Shown in pieces: positions 23,019 to 38,000 of a stretch of 64,000 bases of DNA. A model generated the notes under the pieces. The model saw only the letters and a list, made by a program, of their open reading frames with translations. It had not been told where the DNA came from and made no database searches. The stretch is taken from positions 186,001-250,000 of the forward strand of contig VWZX01006702.1 of assembly GCA_013399015.1 (NCBI GenBank), written 5' to 3'. The stretch is from Galbula dea. Taxonomy: Eukaryota; Chordata; Aves; Piciformes; Galbulidae. A program made the translations under genes and the position numbers. Each line of letters begins with the position of its first letter. Position 1 is the stretch's first letter.

Positions 23019-26000
23019 CTGGGGAAGAAAAGGAGAAAGCCTTAAGTTGCTCTTTTTTGTTCTCCCAGGAACAAAAGCCCTCCCATCCTCGAGCTGGTGT
23101 GACCAGCAACAAGAAACCTCAGAGCTCTGATCTCCCCAAGTGAAGACTTTCAAACACCCCATATGATGCAATTCCAAACAGCTTCATGGTAATACAGTCA
23201 CAGCTAACTTCTCTGGGAAATACAAGAAAGAGAATTCTCTTCCTTATCTAAAAGTCAGTTACAGAGAAAGTCTGCTTCTGCCTGAGACCAAGGATAAAGG
23301 CTTTGGGAAATACTACTGATGGTTTCATTGGCCACAGAAACAGCATACAAGCAGCCATACAACATCAGATGAGATACTGAACCCCACACATCCACCAGTC
23401 TGCAGTGTTACAGTCCACAAGTAAACAAAGCCTGAATGCTTTCAGCAAACTCAAAGCTTTTTACTATCTAATATCCCTTCTTACTACGCTAGGCCAGGGA
23501 ACAGGTCTGGAACAGATATCAGCAAAAAGCTTTTCTGCTAGCACCTCCCAACCTATTACTGTAACAAGAAGCCAGGAAATAGCACAGATACACAGAATCC
23601 AGAGACTGTGGAGGAAGGCAGAGCACAGAGAAGGCTGAAGAGGTGGAAAGAAAGATTGGATAAAATGTGTGAGGGAGAAGGAGGAAGCAAAAAAAAATAC
23701 ACATGGAAGCTGAAGTAAGGGAAAACAGATATTAAAACAATAACTCAAGGAACTAGGAGTTGCACTTGAAATGCACCTGCTCTTGTGTCTTCATACACAG
23801 TTTAAAGCCACATGGCAAGTCCATACCTTCAGGGCGAGCTTTGGGTTTCTTCAGTCCTCCATCCTGCATCAGCTCAAAAGCAAAGGAAACATTATGGACC
23901 TGAAAGAGGCAAGGTGTTCAGAATCTCAAAGTTAGGTAGGCATTAAAAACCTGCAGTCAACTTTTTAAAGTGCATTATTCTCTCTATACTTGACAGAGAA
24001 TGATAATTCTATTTAAAACACCATTAAACATTCACCTGTTTAAGCACAGCAGAAAGTGGATACCAGAGACTAAGGAATGCAAGCTTGTACCAATCTAGGG
24101 CAAGCATTCCTCTTTTGATACCAAGGCAGTCATGTAAGACTTCCAAATTTCAAGTGCAAAGATGTGCTTGGGTACCAGATGAACCAGTATCAGCTGCATA
24201 TCAAGCAACACAAACCACATCATTAAGCTGCTTGTTGTATGACTTTGTGCTAATCCCTTAGTCTCCTGGTGCTTCTGCTTCCTCTACTTGAAAACAGAGA
24301 TAAAAGTCAAATTAAGTTTCTCTAATTAAGCAGATGCTTCAAAAAAAATGCTTGGGGGGTGTGTGGTGGGGGGAAGCTCCTAGACAGACTGTGTAGTGAA
24401 TCTGCAAAGCAAGATAAGGACAACTGGACAGAAAACCCTTCCTGAAGGAGTCACCAAGGATTACACATCAGCATAAAGTCAGAGGAAAGAAAATGGACAA
24501 TAAGGAAAAATGCCAGAAAGTGGGTGTCTTCTTTTAATCTCTCCTCTGAGGAGTGAACTTTATGGTTTAAAGAGATGTGCAGAGCAGCTCTGTCATCCAT
24601 GGTGACTGAAATTTAAGCAGGTAATTGGGATGATGAATCCTGGGCATTTTTTGTTACAGCAAATGACAGATCTGGAGATACACAGCAAGGGGGAGTGATT
24701 TAATTAAAGCTACTCATCTTGAAAATCAGAGTGTTACACAAAGCTCCCCTACCACTAGGAAGAAAGGCTCCTTTCACTGGCACTTATTGCTCAGGACTTC
24801 ATTCATCTCTTTTTACCTGCTACAGTTCCTCCTCATTCATTGTGATTTCAAGATGAAAATATTTTTTCCTTTCCCCCCCAATAAACCCCCCAGAGAATCT
24901 CTCTCTCTCCTTTGGTTTACAGATCCACTTTCCTCCAGGCAGTGTCTGCACACAAAACCACAACCCTGCTTCAGCAACACAGGATAACCTTTATGAATTT
25001 AAACTGTTAACAACAAAATCAGAACAGGTGCTGGCTGCAACTCAGCATCCTGCCTTTCTACAAGGGGGAAAATTCAAGATAATGGAATAAAAAAGCAAGA
25101 GAAAGCTATAAAGGAGAGCTTGTATACTGTATAATAGAGAACCATTTTCCCATGCTCTATATCAAGTTCCTGCCCTGATCCTTGGCTTTAAATTAGCTAT
25201 AGCTTCCAACCCCAGATCCAACCCAAAGATTATGGCCCAGGCCCCTCATCTACATTTACTTATCAAGTAATGACACTTATTTGCTTAGTTTGTAGGAACA
25301 TTACATAAAGTATAGAAAAACAGAAAAGTCCAGAGTATTAGGCATCTGACAGGAATGGGATGAAGGGGCAGTGTTTAGGCATGACATTCTGTGGCCTCAG
25401 GAAAAGCTCTAGCTCCATGTCCATCCCAGTGGACAGGATGCAGCTAAAGCAGAGCTTCCAATGTCTCATCTTGCCTTTCTTGCCCATTCACACAGCACAT
25501 ACAAGGCAAGGCCAGGCATCAGCTCTGCTGTCTAGCACGAGGCCTCCCTGCACACAAACACACTGTTCAGACAGTTACTACAATTTAATAAATCACTTAG
25601 ATTATGTCAAGTGCTCTGCAGTACCAACACTTACTCCTGATCTATTCATTCTGGACATTCCTAAGCTTTATTTGTTGTTGGATGCTAGTGACAGAACATT
25701 TCTTCCATAATGATGGTGAATTTACACATGGATTTCACAAGCTACTTTTAGGGGTATTAACTATCAACTGTCATGGGCAGTGCATCTTTCCTACAGCTCC
25801 TGAAATGAAGAACATACCAGGTTCTGATTTACTGGGCATGAAGAGAAAAGAGACAACCATTGGCAAACATGCTGCAGCAAAGCAAGAAGAATATAACCTG
25901 GAGTTTCTACCTACCTTCTGATCCAAGCTTTCAGGTGTTAAGTAGAAGTTGTGAAGTGGAACAAAATAGTCTTCCAGGAGACCCATGAGCAAAACCAAGT

Positions 26001-29000
26001 AAACACCATCTGCAAACTAAACAGAAGTGCTGATGACATTCCTAGCTGAAAGAATGTTTTCAAACAAGCATTCATAACCAAGCAGAACAAAGAATGCTTA
26101 GCCCACATCATGTACTTTGATTTCTAGCACTGCTGTTTGCTAGCACAGAAGTGTAAGATGGTTCAGAAGTCACAGACTGCTCCTTTCAGGCACAGCAAGA
26201 AGCTGACAGAAGGTTTTACAAGCATTTAGGGCTTTGTTTCATCTGCTCCCTGGCTTCACCTACACCCCTGCAGTCACCAGTGTAGCTGAGCAAGCAAAAT
26301 CAACCTTTTCTTAAGAGCCTGTTGATACAGCTGCTAGTATCAGTCAGTTCTCTAAAGAAAAGGAAGGAAACCACAGGATACAAGCCTTTCTCCCCACATC
26401 TGGGAGCATTATTTCCCCTACTCATTTCCTGAGTAAAACAAGGAAGCCCATCAGCTACTGCCACAGCATTAACTAATGCAAGATCATGTATGAATGACTA
26501 TTTAAATTATATACAGTAAATAGCTCTAAGCAGAAGAGATGGAAAGCAATTTACCTGGGAGTTATCTGCAGTTTGTACTCCTTAGCTGTGCAGAGGATTT
26601 GGTCTGAATAGGGACAGACTAAAAACTATCTTCTTAATATCCAGCCAGGTAGCTGCTTGTCAGGCTACTGAATACTTTGGGGTGAGGTTAGGATAGGTCT
26701 GTCCCTGATTTTCCTCATGTTCATCTTAGCTGCTTGAGGAATCTTACCAACCTCACAAGAGCATTTATCAAAGCTTTTCCAATGAAAAAAAAGAGGGGAA
26801 AAAACCCCAAAAATGAGGCTTCTTGGGGAACAGGTTTGCACATGATATGCTTCCAGTCCTACTACCACAGTAGATGGCCAGTTCAGCCACAGTCCCTCTC
26901 AAGTGGTGTATGTTGGACATTCAATCCTCTGCCCTTAATCAGAGTACCCTTGGGTACTTCCAAGGCATTAAGCAATAATTTCTTGTGACACATCAGATTC
27001 AGTCACTCATTTATTTCAGTAAAGCTATAAAATAGCAGTAAATGACTGGTATTAAACTAATATCAGCCTGGGCTCAAACCAATTGCCCATAGTCCTGGTA
27101 TAAATGACATGCTTATTATTTTGCTGGGACAATAAGAAAACCAACTCTCCACAGTTCAGTGACCTCTGGAAAGAATATCTGCTGCTGCTTAGCCATGCCC
27201 ATGCCTGAAAATCAATCAATTTTATCTGTGAAGCAAGAGCTCCTCCACTGACACTGAAATTCACACTTAAAGTTTCCAAGCATCCTCAGTACCTGGTTCT
27301 GCACTAGGCAGAACTCCTCAGAGCACTCAGTGGTGGTTGACAGTCCCCTCTGCTAACTTTAAACAAACTAACCAGGACACCACTGGCAGTCAAGCCACTG
27401 CAGTACAGGAGCTTTTGAGTCTTTAATCCATGCTGCTGAGAAGCAAGCAGAGTGCTCACAAGATAGCAGAGTAAAGGGAAGGATATGGAGGTCTTTGCTG
27501 CAGCAGCAAAATTGTTTGCAGTCCCACTTTGAGGAGATCAAAGCTAGCACTGATATCTCTGTGATGAACTGCACATTGCAGTCCACATTCCTCCTGGGAG
27601 CCACAGGCAGCCAACTATTTAGAGCTTATACCAGTTCATCAGGAATCCCCACAGCTAGAAAAGACACAGCCCACAATCCACCCAGAACTGTACCAACTTC
27701 ACTTTGATCTGAGCCAAGCTGCCCTGAAATCCAACCACACTCTGCAGTCATTAATAAACAGCCAAGAATGTCACCTTCTAATCCAAATCAACAGCAATAG
27801 GTGTGAACATGAGTAAAGGAAGCAAGCACCAGTGAATGCCACTGCTACTTAAAAGACAGAGCCCTGATCCTACAAATCAACATGCCCAAAGATCAGCAGG
27901 TCCACAAGAGGGTTTTAGGGAGGGAGGGCCTAGATTTTCGATTTACATTCAAAAGACTCAATACAAACAAAGTCTCCTACCTGGGTTTCTAACTCTGTTA
28001 CTTCCAAGTTGAGTTTATTCAAGTGTTTGTTCACAAAGGTGATCAGAGACTACAAAAGAAAACACCAGAGCCAGTGATGTTAGACACTCCAGCCAGTGCC
28101 TATGTCAAAGGGTTAGCAACCTGTTAAGATTTTTCCTTTTAGCTTAATAAATATGCATGGCTGCTATTTCTTTGGCATCAGTAAGTACATGACAACTGAA
28201 ACCAACTCCTTTTTTGTTGCACCACATGCCAAAAGTCACCAGATGGTGCTGTTACATACAGCTTCCCAGTTAAGTTTTCCTAGCCCATCAAGAATCCTAG
28301 AACTGTCAGAGTTGGAAGGGACCTTAAAGATCATCTAGATCCAACTCCCCTGCCTGGCAGGGACACCTCCCACTAGAGCAGGTTGAATACTTTAGCGTTG
28401 TGAGAAAAAGCTGTGATGACCTCAGCTCTTCTGAAGGTTCCCTGTGCAGATGAAGCAAGCAGTAGGTGCATGTACAGTCCACACTCATCTCTTCAGGTTC
28501 TTGGAGAAGAGCTGCTGCCTGGCAGCAAGGTAACATCCTTGTCACTATTTCAGAACCCTCTTCTGCTATTTTCCAGCTCTTTCTGCACAACTTTCCAAAA
28601 GCATAAGTTAAAAAAAAAGCAATGTAGAAAATAAAACTTGCCTGGAATCACCTCTTACCTTTTTGACTACACTGAGTTTGTCTGGTGCATGGTCAAAGAG
28701 TGTATCAAAGGCATCACGCTCTGGGTGGAGGGGGGAAAAAAGCAATAAAATCAATATACATCCAACAGCCAAGCATAGGAAGTAGCTTATGTGTCCCAAA
28801 CTTAAAGGTCTGTCTCAGAAAGCCACATAACAGAGACTCAGGTTAAAAGTGATCATTCTATTTTGGTGTCTAAATGCCAGAGGGAAGAGCCCTGGGAAGT
28901 TTAGATGGAACTGAAAATAAACATATCCCTCACTATTTCCCTTTTCTGCCATTGATAACTGGCACACAAATATGTAGGTGGAAGAAAAATTAAAATGAAA

Positions 29001-32000
29001 CACTCATTTGGATGATGCCCCAATCCTAACTGAAACAATGAGCCACTGAAACATCACCTTGCTGGGGTGCACTACAGTGGCAGTGATAGCTAGGGTTGCA
29101 GCCACTGCTCAGCATCAAAAAAAACAGAGTTATTTGGTTATTTTAAAGTTCCTGCTGTTACCCCTGACTTCAGGAAAGCTTAAAACTGAACATGAGTGAG
29201 ATCTGATTCAGCAGGGTACAAAGAACACAGCTTACATATATAGCATGTAGATTTAAATCATGTTTAGATCTTCAAAGCATAGTATTACAACACCTCATCC
29301 AATCCTAGATCTACTGAACTGACTGGATTACTGCAGTATTTCACATTATGGCAGCTTTGGGTTGATTGAACTTTTCCAAACATTGATTTTTTTTTTTGGA
29401 TTACATCATTTTCCAACCACAATGACTCTGTGATGATCAGGTAAAACAAGACAAAATTAGAAATCTAACCAATTGCTGTTGCATTTAAAAAAAAACCCAA
29501 ACAAACAGACAGAACATCACCACCACCCAGATAAAAATGCTGGCAAAGTGTGCAGGGTTTAATCCATATTAATAATTCATCTACATTTAAATTTTTAATA
29601 TAAGTTTTTAACAGTTTGTCAAAGTTCAAATTCTGTTTCTTTACAGAAGACATGTTAAGAGTTATTCAATTGTTAAACACTATTGACCCCAAAGGAATCT
29701 GGATATGTTATTGAGCCCCTACAGCCCCTGACATGACTTATTTTCCAAGTACCTTATTCATTATTGATGTAGATACTCTGCAAGAGGGGAAATCAGATTC
29801 ATAGAATGGCTCAGGTTGGAAGGGACCTTAAAGATCATCTAGCTCCAACCCCCTGCCATGGGCAGGGATGCCACCTGCTAGACCAGGCTGCCCAGGGCCA
29901 CATCCAGCCTGACCTTGAGCATAGCCAGGGTTGGGGCAGCCACCACCTCTCTGGGCAACCTGTTCCAGTGCCTCCCCACCCTCTGGGGAAAGAACCTCCT
30001 TCTAATCTCTAGTCTAAAGAGCACAAGCAGTATTCTGGATGATCTGTCTGGTTCTAGCTCATGATACCCCACATCTGCGTGGAGTACCAAAGCCTGCCTC
30101 CACAGCACAATCCAATCCAGCAGAATTGCTCAACACATTGTCTTCATCTGCTGAAGGCAAACAGATCCAACTCCTGTGCCTGACAAGAACTAAGTACAAT
30201 TGCAGAGTCAACTTGGTTACTTACCAAATCTTCCCATCATCATCCTGCAAGCCAGAGCATTCAAAAACACTGAGTTAGTTCCTGAATGATCACTTGGAAA
30301 AGACAAGAGCATGGATTTGATGGGCCTCCTCCTGCAAGGTGCTGAGGGCTAACCACTCCTGCCAACTCAGGAGGCTAAGCACCTTCCAGACCAGACCCAA
30401 TGTGTTGCAGGAATGTCCCCAGCAGCCCACCAGGGATGTCAGAGGGACACATTTGAAACTCATGGAAATGCATAAGTGTGCTTTACACACCACTAGGATT
30501 TCTTATGCAGAACTATTTTTACAATGAAGAGTGAGAGAACAAAGGTACTTGTGTGTACAGCAGCCACAAAGAGAGTCCTCTGATGGTGCAACTCTACTTA
30601 GCTCACTTTTATCTGTCCTCTCTACAGAAAATACATCATACCAAGATACTATGTGAATGAAATTGCCACATATGAATTATACAGCTAGTGACATCACCAG
30701 ACATATGTAGATGTTTATCAGCCAGGAATCAAGCCCTGATTTGCACAGAGGAATTTGACAACATGGAATGAATGTTGGTTTCTGCTGATCATTGCTTTTT
30801 TCTTGGTAGCTCTGCTTCTATCTGGGCATGCAATACATCAAACAGTAAACCTCTCACTACTGTACAACATTAAACAACTTCATAAACACCCATGCAAATC
30901 TGTAAACATCTTTCTTGCTAAAATGTCTCAGCCCCACTCCCCAGACTGCATCTTACAAACCACATCTAAAGGAGAGGACAAGCTAAAGACATTGTTCAAG
31001 AGCACAGGAGTGTGGGGAGGAATTTTGGCCCACAAAACTAAGACCAGAAAAACCACGATGAGGTCTTTAATGTCCACACAAAGATGTGATGATCTCATTT
31101 CTGAGCGTTTCCAGCTGAAGGAACTTCCCCACTGAGCTAGCCACATGGTATTTCATTTATCTTCAAAGCCATGGAGAGCTGAGCCAACTCTACAGGGAGC
31201 CAAGATGCTGACAGGCTGAAGGAGGGCTCATGGAAGCCCCTCTTAGAAGAGCTGCCTTCAGGCCACGAGAAGGAAAACCCCAGCTTTTATTTGCAGCCAA
31301 AGTGCATGTCTAGCCTCCTCCTTAGAAAGGAGACTGTAAAAAACATCAAGCAAAGTGATCTGGGGCAAAAGCTGGAGAGTGAAGAGGTTTATTTATTTCA
31401 TTTACTCTTGCTGAGCTCTAGTCCTGAGGTCCTACTGGGAACAGAGAGCCTCTCTCCTTACCATTTTAAGGAGGTATCACTTTTTGGAGAGGTTTTTCAA
31501 AGCATTGTCTTTTGTCAAACTAATTCTTCCCCCAAAATATCTACACTGGCCCTTCACTTGAGAGAGGCAACAGCACTGGGTAGAAATTAGCTTCCCCTCC
31601 AGAAGCAAGGGCAGGGGGGTGAGGGAAAGGCCCACAAAGGTCACTTTTAATGACCTGTTCAGTTCAAAGCTTCTGTAACCCCAGAATGCCAACAGGACAC
31701 TCTTCTCCTCTGTAACATATTTCCAGAGACCAAGTTATTTGTGCTCATTCCAGGGATTTTGTTCATTTAGCAGGGGCAAGACTAAATCTCTTTCATCTTT
31801 GCAAATGACCTGGTGCCCCAGACACACTCCAGAGCTCAAGTGTTCTGTGCTTACTCTGTTGTAGTCGTCAGCTCCTCGGTGACATGAGTGGTCTGGAGGA
31901 GGCCTTCACGTTTCTGGAAAGGAAGATGAAGTTAGAAGCTGAGAAGGCAGTTAGAAACAGGAGCAGGCAGGAGAGGAGATGCTCATGAGGAGCTCTGCAG

Positions 32001-35000
32001 CATTCAGCATCTTTCAGACTCCCAGAGGAGCAAGTGAATAAAGTGTGCTCACTAAGTTTTGTGGTTGTAGAGGTGGAAGAGGTGATCCAGGAGGGCTCAC
32101 TCCCACAACAGTGACATTTAGCAGGCTGAGAGGCAAATCAAGGTTTGGGAATTACACAAACACACACATTGGCAGCCAACAAACTCACTACCAATTCTCC
32201 TCCTGAGACCAGAGACAACATCATGCCTGGAACACAAATTAGAGAGAGCTTGTCAGCCCTCTCTGAAACCCTCCAAGGCATTCATGTCACGGTGTCAACC
32301 AGCAATTTTACACAATTGGCAGCATGGCTCTCCAGAGAGGTCTGAGGCTGAAATAACACAGATTGCTGCCCCAGGCCAGTGCTTCATTGTGCTGGCAAAG
32401 CTCTCCAAACATGAGGGCAGCTCTGCTAGAGCAGGCATGTTGATGAGGCCACCAACCTCATGCCTGTGAGGAACACATTCCCCAAGAAAACATACAGAGC
32501 ATCAAAAGCCCAGCTCCTGATTTCACAGTGAATAGTATTTCTCTGTTACCAGGTTGTCTCTCCTTGGGACAACCTTCTGCATGAATAAGGAGTCTCCTAC
32601 CCAACAGAGGTGAGACTCAGTTCCAAACCAGCTTTGCAACAGCTTCCTTGGCTCTGTTAAGACACAGCCCTCCGACACAGGTGGGGTCAAATGTTTCTGA
32701 GCCTCTCCAGGGTTTTGGAGCCATGCAGTTGCCTCTCAGAGGCTGTCAAAAACTTTCTTAACACCTCTATGGATCCCTTCCAAAGCTATGGGATATGGCT
32801 TTATGCTTGAATGGAAGAATTGCTTTCCTGCTTTCTCTATGCTTACAAAGCTGACACAAAGAGCTCAAATCTCAGCAGTCATCTAGGAACTGGTTCTGTC
32901 AGAATGAGTTAGGGCAGGTTAATAAAGATGTTAGCTCAGGTAAGCAGAGAAACCACCCCTCCCAGGCACAAGCTCCATACACATAGGCCATTTCAAACAT
33001 TTTCACCAGCTAAATCCCAAGCAAGAAGTTATCAGGGAGAAGAGCTTTGAAGGGAAAGAAATCCTTCCCCAGAAGCAATCTAAGAAATAAAACTTGAGAT
33101 CTAAAAACCAGTAAGAAGAACTCCTGCCCTTCCACTCCCTACTCAAGGAAAGAAGGCAGAGTTGCTTTCTCAAGCCTCCACCCAGGGAGCCTGACTGAAA
33201 GCAGGGTGGGAGTCATGGTGTCCCATCACTGTGCTGTTACAGCTCCATGCCCTGTGCTGGATGTTGTCTCACAGCCCCTCACTTCCCTATCATCCATGTA
33301 TCTCACCCTGCTCCCCAGAGGGAGCCATGGGAACAGTGCCAGAGGCTTTAGCCAAACAAGCCAGGATGACAGCATGGATGGAAAAACGAGGAAGCCTCTG
33401 ACAGGCCAAGACTTTCTTGCACACAAAACAATGTTATCTTCACTCCATCCCACCACATCTCTGCTTTATTAACACAGATTTCTGGACCTTCCAGGCACCA
33501 CAGAATCCAGGCAGAAGATGCTATAAACTGTGAAAAAAAACACAGTTAAGTGGTGACTAGTGAATAATGCCTCCAAAGGCCTGATAAGAAAGAGGAATGG
33601 ATGCCAATGCTGACTCCCCAGTAGGTGCAAGTGGCAGCATTTCTGTGTGGCCCCCTCCAAGGCAGCTTGCACAGCAAGCTCAGCTCCCTTGGCCTTGCTA
33701 TCCAAAAAATAAATGTCATTCTTTGATAAAACTTTGATTCCTTGCACCACTGCCACCAGCCACATTTATTCTTCATCCTGCCTTGCCTCTGACCTTTCAG
33801 TCTGCAACTCTGACTACAAGGGAATTACTATAAAAACACCTCAGATCTCCCAGCAGCACCAAGGTGGGACAAGCTGCAGCTTTAAAAACTGGGATGAGGA
33901 AAGCTAGGTGCCAAAAGATGGGAAAGATGGGAACACCACTTTGCTGCCACAAATGGGTCCCAGAAGATTCCTAAAGCACCTGGATGATAACTTGTTGGTA
34001 CAGGTACTAAAGGAACAGACTAGGAAACGGTCACCTCACAAACAGGGACATAGACAAAGCAAAGACATTTAATGCTCTCTGTGCCCCAGTCTTCAACACT
34101 GCTGGTGAGCTCTGAGGCTCTCATTCTCTTTTAGAGCAGGACACTCAAAATTAAAGAAGAAAAAGCCCACACCACTTACAGAAGCTAATATTCTGCACTG
34201 CTCTGGGATGGGCTGTGGAAATGCACACAACTTGGCTAGGCAGTAACTTGCCAAACCAGTATGACTCTTATTTTCACAGTATAAGCACAGCCCTTCTGGG
34301 CAAGAAGGGCCTCATGTATCTGCAGAGTGTGAGGAAGGCTCAGCCTAGTCGACTGTGATAATCCTAGGTGCCAAAGTCACCCATGAAAGTGAGACTTCAC
34401 TAGCTTGGAAAATGTCAGGGTGGCTCTGTCCTTGCACAATACTCCCCCAACATGTGGCAAAGCTCTCTTGCTGCAGGGTCCATTCTGCAAAGCTTACAGA
34501 GAAGTCACTTCAGCTGTTGATTGATTCCCTGAAATGCAGATTCAGGCAAGAAAAGGCACTTAAACTAAGTCCTCTGAGAGTAAACATCTTAGGTTGTTTG
34601 CAATCTAGTTTGACAGAGCCCTCATCATCACTGGGATCTGTCAGGAGAGATCATTTAACAACAGATAATAATCTTAATAACAGCTTTCTTACTTGGATTA
34701 GGAACAATATTAACCTTATTATCATTCTTCTCTTTGTCATCAGTGTACCAAAGGTTAAATAAAATCCATTTAAAGAGACCTGTGTTGCTGAAGCAGTTTT
34801 ATGCATCACTGAGCATGTGTTTTTAGACTAGATCCTGGATGCTGAACTACAAAAATTCAATTTACCAGACTGAGGCAGAAGTTCTTGTTCCAGAAGAAAC
34901 ATGCTTCAGTTTATTCTGTGCCTTGTTTTCCATTTAAATAAATCAAGTTGCAATCTTTCTCTAGCAGTGGACAGAGAGGCTGAAACAAGCCTCCTCTTGC

Positions 35001-38000
35001 ATGGAGCCACTGGAGGTAGGCTCACCACTCCCAGGGCTCCAGACTCTGGGTTTCACAGCCTCTCAAGCTTCAATCAACTCTCATTGTACCTTTGCTCTGA
35101 CACCTTCAGGTCCTCTCTTGGGGACACAAAACTTTCTCTCTCTCTCTCTTTCTTCCCTCCCCTACTTTCTGTCAGCCTCTACCTCATCCTGTCTTCACCT
35201 CAGCCTTGTCTGCTCTCAAGAGGCAGGGACTCTGGTAAACCTGATGCTCTCAGTAGGTGTCAGGAAAAGATGGGAAAACAGCTTTCCCTCTGCTACAGAG
35301 GTGAAGGGTCCTGAAGCTTGAACTAAGGACAAGGAAAGGGAGGCTTTATCTCTTTACCTAAGGTGTTTTTCTGACTTATCAGTTACAGAAGACACTTCTC
35401 TGTACTGGGCAGAAGGAGATTACTAGCAGCAGTGTGTCAGAAGACTTTCTGACCACCTTACATGTACATTTTCCTCCTCACATTTCCAAGACACTCAAAA
35501 GAAATGTAAAAAGAAGTTAGTCTCCTCTTTACCTTCTTGTTCCTTTATACCTAACTCACCCTTCTTAAAAGGAATCAACTAGAGCAGCCTGAAAGCAGTT
35601 TAAAATCACCTCTTAAAGGCAATACATAGATTTACTGTGAGCCAGGGAGTGTCCATCAATGACTCACAGGCATCCTACCCTGTACCTTCAGAGCATTCAG
35701 GCAGGCAGCCTGGAAAATGCCATTATTTGAATGTAAAGCAAACCAAGGCTCACCCAACCAACCAGAAGGCAACACGTGGAGGGAGGGCCAGAGTCTGAGA
35801 TCACTTTTATCTTCTTTAGTCTTGAAAGGAAACCTGCTGCAGCCTGACAGCTCTAACAGTAAGTGGCACATACAGACAGCACTTGCAGAGCCTGCTGCCA
35901 GCAGCTGAGCCTGCCTTGCAACAACAGCACAGGACAGCACAGCACTCATGGCATGATCAGAGTGCCCAGCTGGAAGAGCTCTGCCTGGTGTTTCAACAGC
36001 TGCTGAGAAGAGCTGGGTTCACCTGCTACAGGCTGTGCTGCCATGGGAGCTTCAGCTGGGATAGAAAGGGAGAAAAAAAGCCAGAGTACACATGCTCCAA
36101 AAGCAGAGTCTTTGTAGAGCTAAAGGAAATGATCAACCCCAAGCACAGAAAGGAGTAACTAGAGCAGTATCTAGGGCAGGAGGAAAAAAAGTCAGGGTTC
36201 CTCAGGTCAGATGTCTTCTCTACATCTAAGGAAAGCTAACCAAAACACAAGGCTGTGAAAGGACTGATAAAACTCTATCAGCATGCCAAGGGAAACAACA
36301 TGTCTAAGTCTGCATAATAAGTCACTAGGGGAAAAACAACATCAGCAACAGTCTTCCCAGGCTAGGGAGATTCTACATGTGGGAAGCCCTGCACTGTTTG
36401 TGTTTCAGTGGCTTCTCTAAAGAAAAAGCATGGCAAAAAGCATTTACTAAGATGCCAGAATTTACAGACAACTCTTTCTTATACAGAAACCCCACCCCAT
36501 GTTTTTAGCTTCATGTTGCAACAGCAAATCTCTGTCTCACACAGCATTAAGGGTATGATGCTCTGGGGACCACATCTAAGCACAGCAGAAATGCACTCCC
36601 AGGACTAGGACTCACTACCCAACTGGGACAAGGAATTTCTAAATGACAAGAGATGGGGAGGGGAAGGGGCACTGGATGGAAGCAGCCCAGTAGTGCATAA
36701 ATCAGAGCCATATACTAGGGACTGTTCTGATCAGCTCCTCTCCTGAGCTCCTACTCACCCGGACTGCCACCACTTGGACAGACACGTGCTCAGGCAGGCG
36801 AATGGGAGCCCTGAAATGCATGGCCAGAGCCACCAGCAGGTGAAGGATGGCAACCAGGTTCTTGCCATGGATGGCTGCAAACAACAAGGAAAGTGAAGCA
36901 GTTAAAGGAAAAAAAAAAAAAAAATACTGAGGCCTTATTTCACACAAAGAGCTCTGGGAAAAAGGCAGCAAAAGGCAGTGGAAAATGCCTCTGGTGAACA
37001 CAGTCCTTTTTCTTTCTATCCTTCTTCCTCTTTTGCCTTAGTTAACAAGGCTTACAATGTCATTCTGCAGGTAGAAAAGCCTAGATTCAAGCCTTCCTTT
37101 AAGTTACATGCCAAGCTTAAGAGCCCAAACACTTCAGCTCCCTCTCTAGTCAATGAGGACAGGCAGACTCACTCACTTGCTTTCCACTCTACTGGAGAAT
37201 ATTGGAGAATTCTGCTTTTAGCAGACTTCCAAACAGAGGCCACTTCCTGCTCAGCCTGGCAGAAGCTGCATCCTCCAGCAGCATGCAGGATCCTTTTACT
37301 CTCACTGTGGTGGCCTGAGGGATTAGACCACCCTCCAGTACTTGAATGGCTAACACATGGACACATTTCTCATATCTGGAGGGATTCAAATTCAGGAAGA
37401 AAACAAAAATACCCAAAAAGCATATCCTTAAAGGAACAAACAGCTTCTATTATCCCATCTACAGCCATGTCTCTCTGTCCTTACACAGACCACAGAAGAA
37501 AGTACCAGTTACAATCTCTAGATGGATATTGGCAACCCCTTCCATACAGATAAATAAAGACCTTTTAAATAACACACTNGCAGCCATGCCTATCTGTCCT
37601 TAAACAGACCAACACCCTCCATACAGATAAATAAAGACCTTTTAAATAACACACTGGATCAGAGAATCTGATCACCCTATTGATCCTCAAACCCCTCCTT
37701 GCCTGGGCAGCTGAGACAAAGCATAAGAGAGTCCTTACAGTCAACATTCCACTTGATTGTCCAGCCATGGGGTCGGAGCAAGTCATGGACAGCTTCCAGG
37801 ACTGTTTGCAACTTCTGTTTCTGCCCTATTTCAGACTGTGTCACTTCTGCCACGTTCAGTTTACGGTCAGCCAGCTTTTCTGTGTTGGAGAAAAAGAACA
37901 AGCCCATAAAACCATGCACAAACCAGATTCACTAAGGGCCTGAGTGGGAATAATGAGCACAGAGCACTAGGCAGAGCTGGACTCTGCTAGGAATTTTCCA

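Larger units (their letters stand above)
23019..28658 (-). other. PARVB: PARVB introns 9 to 12
   Basis: Introns of 609, 1964, 2015 and 808 bp between coding exons 9 and 13. Intron 9 holds a CR1 3'-end fragment at 28290-28386. I see no further exon, RNA gene or notable repeat. Confidence 0.7.
28721..31854 (-). other. PARVB: PARVB introns 7 and 8 (around the microexon)
   Basis: Intron 7 (30245-31854) and intron 8 (28721-30224) flank the microexon. Intron 8 carries a CR1 fragment (29798-30020) whose near end is about 200 bases from the microexon donor. I see nothing else. Confidence 0.7.

Noticed and set aside
29878..30108. Minus-strand frame with RLEIRRRFFPQRVGRHWNRL
   Set aside because: This is the translated CR1 tail common in avian databases, not a host gene. 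Similar frames occur in the CR1 copies at 13690 and 46045.
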